Below, piece after piece: positions 56,975-64,000 of a stretch of DNA of 64,000 nt. The notes beneath the pieces were generated by a model. It did no database searches, had not been told where the DNA came from, and saw nothing but the letters and a program-made list of their open reading frames with translations. The position numbers and the translations under genes are program-made. The DNA is from Kingdonia uniflora (lineage: Eukaryota; Streptophyta; Magnoliopsida; Ranunculales; Circaeasteraceae), in assembly GCA_014058105.1 (NCBI GenBank), contig JACGCM010000560.1, positions 2,728,001 through 2,792,000 on the forward strand. The letters are read 5' to 3'. Positions within the stretch are counted from its first letter, which is position 1; each line of letters opens with the position of its first letter.

Positions 56975-57600
56975 TGTTGAATCGCAAGCCGCGGAAGCCG
57001 AACTCCAATCGATTTGGTTATGGCACAAACAAACTACAAACCAAAAGTAATACACAACAAAATCAAACATGCACAAGGTTTAAGGTGGTTCAGCAATTCC
57101 TTACATCCATCGTACAAGAGAGAAATATAGTTTATTCCGATGGTCCAAGGTTACAATCTTACAATCAATTGAGGTTTCTCTAAAGAATTTCTCCTAACAC
57201 AAGATCTCATCAAGGGTGGCTCATAAAAAACCTAACTCTCTCTTATGTACTTGGGAGAGACAAATATAATTACTCAGATCTTGAGGCAAACAAAAGGCTT
57301 CAATTCAATCTCAAAATTGAGTTTTACCGATATCTGTTTGAACAGACAAATTATCTGTTCAAGCATACCCTTTCTATTCGAACAAAACCTAAGGTGTATT
57401 CGAAGAATCAATTTTCTAAGTGACTTATTCGAACAAACATTGAGTATGTTCGAACAAATTTTGTTCTGTTCGAAAAAACTTAAAGTCTATTCGAACAGAA
57501 AATGGAGCAGCCTCATACGACCTGCATTCAATTTTCTTAATCTCCTATTGCATAACTCTAAGGTCCTGCCAATATAGGGGGTTGTCCCGGGGGACCACAT
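56975..57600 (-). repeat. 5' LTR of copia element C
   Basis: On the + strand it opens TGTTGAATCGCAAGCC next to the primer site and matches the 3' LTR remnant at 6429-6800. The part from 57340 to 57500 (absent in the 3' remnant) holds six TTCGAA palindromes. The outer end was not fixed; it lies somewhere between 57500 and 57720. Confidence 0.8.
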
Positions 57601-59790
57601 ATTTAGAAGGTATAGTTATGTGCCCGCCCATTTGTCTTGAGAAAGCGGTGATTCATAGCCTTCTAACATTTCTTGTAGAGATTCTTACGTACACTCGACT
57701 AAAACTCTTTATTAAACTATTCATGTCTCATCTTTAAGAGAAATAGAAAAAAAAACTGACCAAAACGAAGAAGAAAAAAGTATGAAAAATAATCTGAATA
57801 TCTGCTTCCCGTCTGTCCTTCAGTAGACAAATGGAGTGAGAAACTGAAGCTAAATATCTTATGCCCGTGGTTTTTCTGTAGATACACAATCTTCTTTGTG
57901 TCATGCAGAAAAGTTCACTATTGCTTGACCCCCTCAAATTATATGCACAATAATTACTGAAAACTTTGTTGTCTTAGTACCATTCAACTGACGATTATTT
58001 AGTTGATAAAGCAAATGCTGTTTCTGACCTAGGTCTGCGTTAGGAGACGGCAAAAAATGTTCACAGCAGAACTGAGATCCAACGAGATTATATTATTGTA
58101 GTACTCTAATTCCCAGGTTTCAAGATCTTATATTTGATAGAACAAAAAATTCCAAAAGGCAGAACTATTTGTTCTTTTATCCACTAAAAGAACGAGTCTT
58201 CCAGATTTTATCTGGGAAGAAAATATATTAGTTGACAGAATAACAAATTCCAAAATGCAAAATTTTTGCTACCTGAGGAATCAAGAATTTACAAAAACTT
58301 GATGATTTAGGCCCTGCAGATAAAAGGAAATTGTTATGGGCGCACCCGTTCTTAAGTGATGCACATACTTGAAGTCAAAAAAAGTACACCTCTCTCTCAC
58401 TTATTTGTTGGGAGAACCGTGCGGAATGCATCCCCCTACGCACAATTTGGGTTTATCCATTATCTCCATGACATACAAATTATCAACCAAGAAATATAAA
58501 CACAATAATTCATGCACACATAACACTATTTACCAGAGGTTCACCCTAAGGTTATTCTCTACCACCAAGTTAGAAATTCACTATGTATCCAAGTTTAATT
58601 ACAAGCCCTCAAGAGATTCTAACGAACATGGAATTCTCTAATCTCATAAGACAAAAAGAAAACAAAAAATCCATCAAGTACCCGAAGATTACTCAACAAA
58701 GACCATGTTGCATACATTCTTCTTGAAACCCTTTAATCTTCTCTTTTCATTGATTTCTCATCTTAGCAACCAAAATATATTTTCTCTCTCACCATCAAAT
58801 CCCAATAGAACACACTCCACCTTCTTCCTTGTAAAGACCAGCTTCTTACATCATCTATCATAAAGTCTACATCTCTTCTAGATTTCAAGTTAGGTTTCTA
58901 CAAACCTCATAGGTCCCTTTTATAACCAAAAAGAAACCTAATACATGAATTAAAAGTTTTCAATACTTATCCTACTTGAAGTAGAAGTATTTCAAAACAA
59001 GAAAACACTCCCAAAAGTGACCAAAGACATCTAAAAGACAGTTCTACTTCGAATACAACTCGAATTCAAATTCGGTGCCCGAATCTGCCTCGAGTTCCGC
59101 ACCAGCAGACTAAACTGATTATAACTTCTGATCCAACGGTTTGATTGCTGATCCGTCAGTTGTTCTAGCTTCGTATCGATGATACCTACAACTTTTGTTA
59201 TTTGACATTTTACATCAGAGCAACATTCTGATCACCATAATAAGATTTTTCCGTTTTTAATCCATTTTCTTTCGTTGAGCCGCAAATACAAACATTATTC
59301 TCTCATTCGTTTTTTTTTTCTTCTTCTTTCCACGACCTTCAACAACCCCTTCGACTTCTATTAGGAGAAAATAAAATCTAACTATTGTTTTTTTAATCTT
59401 CATTAACATGAATGTAAAACGGTATTTACGTTTAAAAGTATTAACGTAGCTTATGCGAAACGGTTTGAACTTGACTCTCGAAAATTCTACAAATGTCAAT
59501 TCCTGCAATGCCTTGAAATATCTTGGTTTTGTTAAGATCTCTGGATCAAAGCTAGTCCCACATCGGGTAAAGATGTAGTTTCAAATCTGTAGATCAATAA
59601 GATGACCTTCATTGATGAAATACAGAAGTTTCCTGTACATGACATGTTGTAAAAGAAGGTAGGAAACTTGAAACAAGATATCACTATGTTTGTACACAAA
59701 TTAACATAACATAACTCACAAATACATGCCATTGCAAATGATGTTTCTTAGTATAGATTAGTATACTCATTTCAATGCGAAAAAAAATCG
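57601..59790. other. Region without a recognised gene
   Basis: AT-rich sequence between copia C and the repeat block. A stretch starting TGTTGGGAGAACCGTGCGG at 58406 and the following ccagaggttcacccta look like the end of a plant copia LTR, running perhaps to about 59220, but no partner LTR or target duplication was found. Open frames here (58369-58641, 57937-57734, 59508-59257) have no recognised domain. Confidence 0.35.
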
Positions 59791-59799
59791 AGAAAAGTG

Positions 59800-60290
59800 A
59801 ATATTGGTATGACAAATATAACAATTCCAGGTGGCAAAGGCAAATACAATATATTAGGTTTTTACACCAAAAAAAAACCCCGATTACAAGCATTAAGACG
59901 ATTCCAATATCGCTCTCAACATCCATAAGATATATGGTTCTTGGATTAAAACATTTACCTTGCACTCAACATTCAAATAATTTATGGTTCTTGGATTACA
60001 ACATTTACTTATGGCTCATACCAACTTTGGTTGGGAGATTCACACATTTATCCTTAGGCAACCTTTTGAAAAGAAAAAAAGGTGAATATTGGTATGACAA
60101 TTACAATATATTAGATTTTTACAAGCATTAAGACGATTCACACGAAACTAACATTCACACAATTTATGGTCCTTTGGATTACAACATTTACTCATAGCTC
60201 ATACCAACTTCATACAATTTATGGTTTTTCGATTACAACAGCTACTTATGGCTCATACCAACTCCAATTTGGTTAGGAGATTCACACTAA
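59800..60290. repeat. Block of imperfect direct repeats
   Basis: The phrases gtgaatattggtatgacaa, ttatggttcttggatta, caacatttacttatggctca and taccaactttggttgggaga each recur two to four times between 59800 and 60290. The two main copies are about 270 bp apart. Origin unknown. The block lies just downstream of the MIRO pseudogene. Confidence 0.65.
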
Positions 60291-60346
60291 ACTCAGTACA
60301 GTAGTAACTTTATCCTTAGATAACCTTTGTCTTGTGTCTTCTGAAA

Positions 60347-61459
60347 TTACCTCAGGTCTTGCATCACAACTTTTTCTGGAAAGTAAAAAAAAAGACAATA
60401 ATTTTGATTGCTTAATGCACAAAGCCAGCCACTTATATTGAAACAAATGAAACAAAGGTTGGAGATGTGTGGTAGGATACCAGATTCACAAGGTAGGGAG
60501 CTCTCAGAGTTCTTAACCAAGTAATGTCTGGGGTCTTTCCAAACTTTAGCTTCGGGAATTCTCGATGGGGTCTCCCCATTTTTCAGACCTCCCAATTTAG
60601 ATTTTTTCGATGCCTCAGTTGGATGAATGATCAAATGTGAGTGCTCTACTGCATGTGTGATCCTATCAAACGCATTATTGAGATTTTCTATTTTGGAGAT
60701 TTCCCACGCCTCAATTACGGGAATGCTCAAATGTGGTTGCTCTGCTGTATTCACAATCTTATGGAACAAATCATTCAGATCTTCTTTGTGCTCACTGGTA
60801 TAGGTGCTTGTAATCCCATTTGCTGACTCACCTACAAACAAACAACAAAGTAACCACAGTTATATAGAAAACTCTTTTACTTTTCCTTTTCTTTGGATAA
60901 AATGATTAAATAGAAATTACATAGTCATCAAATTAAGAGGGGGAAACTCAACTTCTCTAAGATTAAGAATCTTCTTTTCAGAATATTCCTATAAAGTAAA
61001 AAAGAAGAAGAAATACTATGCCCATCTAAATTTCTTTAAAGCCGTTCCACAAGGATCAAGATCATCCTGAGCTGTAACTATAAGGCAAGGCTTCTCGACC
61101 TGCTGTCTTTGGCATGACTAGCAATTTCAAGAAGCAAGTCGGTTACTTTATTACATGACTTCTCTGAACTGTAAATTTAAGAAACATCCTAAATTTCAGT
61201 ACCAACTAAAACCACAAAGAGAAGAAAGACCGAAGAAGAACTAGAATATCACGATTCCTTCCATAGTTGGCATGAAACTGATAAAACAATATAACATGTC
61301 AATTACCTTAGTGTGAACGTACATAGATCATAATTTACAAAATTACCTGTCATGAACAAAAATAGCTACATCATAAGCTGCCAAAGATTCTTTCTCATAC
61401 ATCAAATGCCTAATTTTGTCTTCTGATATCTCTCGCAGTACAAGAGTATACTTAGTTCC
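60347..61459 (-). pseudogene. MIRO: MIRO-type mitochondrial Rho GTPase copy, C-terminal exons, broken
   Basis: Three exons on the minus strand. 61459-61347: GTKYTLVLREISEDKIRHLM, YEKESLAAYDVAIFVHD, with good acceptor (TTTTACAG) and donor. 61168 to about 61020: SSEKSCNKVTDLLLEIASH, a one-base frameshift, then EKPCLIVTAQDDLDPCG. 60831-60347: NDLFHKIVNTAEQPHLSIP and on. This matches the second GTPase domain of plant MIRO, an outer-mitochondrial-membrane GTPase for organelle movement and shape. The last exon contains two to three tandem copies of the segment that precedes the membrane anchor, and no clear anchor follows. N-terminal GTPase and EF hands are absent, and the frameshift makes it a pseudogene. 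Confidence 0.8.
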
Positions 61460-61989
61460 CTGTAAAAGGGAAATATACTAGCTATAAAACAGGGTAGTAA
61501 AGATCGAAGTTGGTCACTTGATTCCCCAGCAACCACGAGAATCCAGGTCGGACACCGGGTTTCAAATGTGCTCCCAAGTTCAGTGGTGGATTCATTTTAT
61601 ATTTTCATTAATTAGGATCCTTTTCATTCTTTTTTCTACATTGGAGAGTTTTCAGTTATAAGAAATTTTATTACAAACATTTCTTTGATCTCATAGCTGC
61701 TCTATAAATAATAGCTACACAGTTAATCAATTTACCAAATTCAATGTTTTTAGTTATCTCTCTTGTGGATTCAAGGTTACATACTCAACCCGAAGTTTTT
61801 GATCCGTCTTATCAATTTCAGCTTTGCTAGTACCGATTAATCATTACTTTTGTTAATTTCTACGTTCGCGGAAGCACAAATTAGTTTATCAAATTGAAAT
61901 CTAGGGCTTCAAGAGTTTACCCAAAAACTCTACAAGAAAACTATCCCAAAAAGAAAAGCTCCTAACATCTATATATAAAGAAAATATAA
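61460..61989. other. Region without a recognised gene
   Basis: No coding signal. It may contain the 3' LTR or leftover non-coding end of the chromovirus fragment to the right, but no LTR ends or pair were seen. No further MIRO exons could be found here. Confidence 0.35.
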
Positions 61990-63300
61990 AGTACGTGGCC
62001 TCGTGAGTAAACGACCCACGAGGCATGATCTATCAACTCTCACTTCCTAAGAAGAATTCGACCGCGAATTCTGTAGCCGAATATAATCATCGTAAAATGT
62101 CGGATCTATCTGTGCAAACGACTCCCCGAAAATCCATGAATCATCCTCCTCTGCTCGGGCAACCCATCATATCAAAAACTCCACATATCCTACAACATCT
62201 AAACGGCTATCCAGTATCTCATCGATCTCGTCAGTCAACTAAATTTTTGGTAAATATGGCATTGGATGTGATAGAATATCGACATAGAACTGTATAAGAA
62301 GCTTGACATTGACAACCTTGGAGCGTGCTTCTGGAATGTCAAGCTCATAGGCATTGCCGTCAATGCGTTGAATGATGCGATATGGTCCAGATTTACGCAA
62401 GAGAAGTTTAGACGTCACGCATGTGCATCGTACCTTCTCAATATAAAACATAACCAGGTCCTGGTGAAAATATAACCTCCCATCTATGCAGGTCGACCTT
62501 CTCATTAACCTCCGCGTAAACATGCGTGAGATGTCACCGAACCTCCACATGTATTGCCCGAATGGACTCAGCAAACTCTGTAGCACTTCATGATTAGGTA
62601 CTAGCTGGGGAATATGTACCAAATCCAATGCAATATCCGGTGAATAACCTGCCACGATCTGAAAAGGAGATAGTCTCGTCGAGCTGTTGACAAAACTATT
62701 AAAAGCAAACTCAGCCTGTAAAAGGGCAAAATCTCACTTCGTAGGTCTGTCCCCTATAATATGCCATAATAAATCACCTAAATTCCGGTTAACCACATCT
62801 GTCTGAGGGTGAAAAGCTATGGAAGAACGAAGCTTGCAGCGTAATAGTCTCCATAACATCCTACAAAAATTCCCCGTAAATTGTTTATCCCTGCCAGAAG
62901 TAAGCGACTGAGGAACCCCATGTAAATATCCCTGCCAGAAGTGAGCCGCATCTTCTGCCTTGGTACATGGTATAAAGTGCGTCATTTTAGAGAATCGATC
63001 AACTAATACAAAAACAGAGTCAAAACCTCGTGTCTTCGGCAATCTTGTAACAAAGTCCATCAAGATATTTTTCCAAGGGCTATAAAGAATCGACAATGGT
63101 ATGCAGAGGTCGGCCTTCTACTCTCGCCCTTTAGCCATTGTACAAAAATAACACTTTCGGATAAAAGCGTTAACATCCCTGCGCATAGTGACCCATAAGT
63201 ACCTCTCCCGCATAAGTGTCATGGTCTTGATCACCCCAAAATGTCCCCCAAGGCCCTCAACATAGATATCTGCAATAAAACGTTTCTGCATAGAAGAAAT
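61990..63300 (-). mobile_element. Ty3/gypsy chromovirus fragment: integrase and chromodomain
   Basis: Minus-strand order: zinc-binding part (63300-63120: GHFGVIKTMTLMRERYLW, FIRKCYFCTMAKGRE), integrase core (63096-62734: ILMDFVTRLPKTRGFDSVFV, LVDRFSKMTHFIPC, TSGRDKQFTGNFCRMLW, AFHPQTD then VVNRNL), C-terminal part (62655-62239: VRCTCVTSKLLLRKSGPYRI, YELDIPEARSKVVNV) and a chromodomain remnant (about 62235-62130: EIDEILDSRLDVVGYVEFLI, EEDDSWI). Between FHPQTD and VVN the usual GQTE is missing, removing the catalytic Glu. gag, protease and RT are absent. It is a different lineage from the Tat elements in this window. Confidence 0.88.
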
Positions 63301-63309
63301 CGGGACGCA

Positions 63310-64000
63310 AAGGGCTCATTACCAAAAAAATAGGCCTTTGGCAACACACATGTTTAACCTTTTGGCAACGGACTATGTCTGTTATAAATTTGCAAAACTA
63401 CAAACATTAGATCAAAATGAGTAAAAAACGATGGGGCAGGTGAGTCGTTATTTTGCTAAAGTGATTTCCATTTGAGTCGAAAAAAGTGTCGTTCTTTTTG
63501 CAGTAGTTTTATGTTTTCAACTTGAAATGCGTTGTAATATTACGACTGTAAACCACGTCACAATATCTGACGTTTTTAGTTAAAATTGTGACACATTTAT
63601 GATCTTATAAGTCGCAAAAATATCCGTTGTTTTATGCGTCGTAATTTTACGATGCCAAAATCATCTAATTTGTCGTAATTCTAAAAAAATTTGACATACA
63701 AACTAGTCATACTATCTGTTATACAAAAATGTCGACGTATTAGACACAATTATTGATGATGAGTTTAGTCGCTTCTCGCAATTATAAATTTCAAAATTTT
63801 ATTAAATAATATTAGTTTACTTAAAGAGTATTTCCTATACTTACTAGATGGATTTGAACCATCATTGTCTCAAGTTCATGAGAGCTCTTGCCATTTAGTG
63901 TTTATAGTTCTATCACAAGAGAAGCATCACAATAAGAATGTCTCACCTGGAAATGTTATGAGTTCTTGTTACAGCTTCGCACCTCTGGCTTGTGTACCTC
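63310..64000. other. Unresolved repeat-like sequence at the right edge
   Basis: Starting near 63325 (aggcctttggcaacacacatg) the chromovirus similarity ends. Between 63530 and 63690 short motifs such as gtcgtaattttacgatg, cgtcgtaatattacgac-like and gacgttttta recur in both orientations, like the subterminal repeats of some plant CACTA elements. Near 63850-63925 the minus strand carries gatggttcaaatccatc, a tRNA T-arm look-alike. No transposase or end was seen. Confidence 0.3.

Noticed and set aside
57757..57761. tgacc as the right target duplication of copia C
   Set aside because: It matches 6424-6428 but is not preceded by an LTR end (no CA), so it is likely chance.
58406..59220. A second copia LTR starting TGTTGGGAGAACC
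   Set aside because: Looks like one, but no partner, no primer site and no target duplication were found; kept only as a remark.

Overview
This is a plant nuclear window, almost certainly from an angiosperm. It carries one complete 19-exon beta-galactosidase gene (GH35 plus a C-terminal lectin domain), a broken MIRO-type GTPase copy, and about 55 kb of nested LTR retrotransposons. The species cannot be named from the sequence.

Layout. (1) 1-848: the 5' end of a minus-strand Ty3/gypsy element of Tat type (called H here), running off the left edge. (2) 849-6428: the beta-galactosidase gene (CDS 1601-5780, + strand) with TATA box, two overlapping upstream ORFs and short flanks. (3) 6429 to about 57600: a minus-strand Ty1/copia element (C) that landed about 650 bp behind the gene and was split by later insertions. 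Its 3' LTR remnant, RT, integrase and protease lie at 6429-9166, a 72-bp piece of gag at 16197-16268, and its gag start, tRNA-iMet primer site and 5' LTR at 55660-57600. (4) Inside C: Tat element A (9167-16191, minus, 569-bp LTRs, 5-bp target duplication atcat), Tat element B (16269-55659, minus, target duplication atagt/gtagt) and a solo LTR I (56348-56960). (5) Inside B: Tat element D (22478-37507, plus, target duplication gtacc/gtact), which hit the long antisense gene of B, and a composite of a plus-strand fragment E and a minus-strand fragment F (about 43977-53650), which split the gag of B. (6) Inside the gag of D: a 449-bp hAT-type non-autonomous DNA transposon with a tRNA-like core (23866-24314). 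The deepest chain is C > B > D > hAT. (7) 57600-64000: sequence with no sure gene, a direct-repeat block, a MIRO pseudogene on the minus strand (60347-61459), a chromovirus integrase-chromodomain fragment (61990-63300) and an unresolved, repeat-like right end.

The most notable theme is the 3' half of the Tat elements. Downstream of pol, B and D both carry an exact 44-bp-period tandem repeat and then a set of genes on the opposite strand to gag-pol. The set is a long, probably spliced, coiled-coil-rich reading frame (aORF3), a short basic one starting near RTRSxRxRH (aORF2), and a short one nearest the 3' LTR (aORF1). Relatives of aORF1 and aORF2 also occur in A and F, and of aORF1 in E. Antisense ORFs are known in the Tat lineage, but three modules kept in the same order, with an intron kept at the same place and length in B and D, deserve a closer look. 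All retroelement proteins here are broken by stops, frameshifts or deletions, so none looks able to move by itself. The beta-galactosidase reading frame is fully open across all 19 exons.
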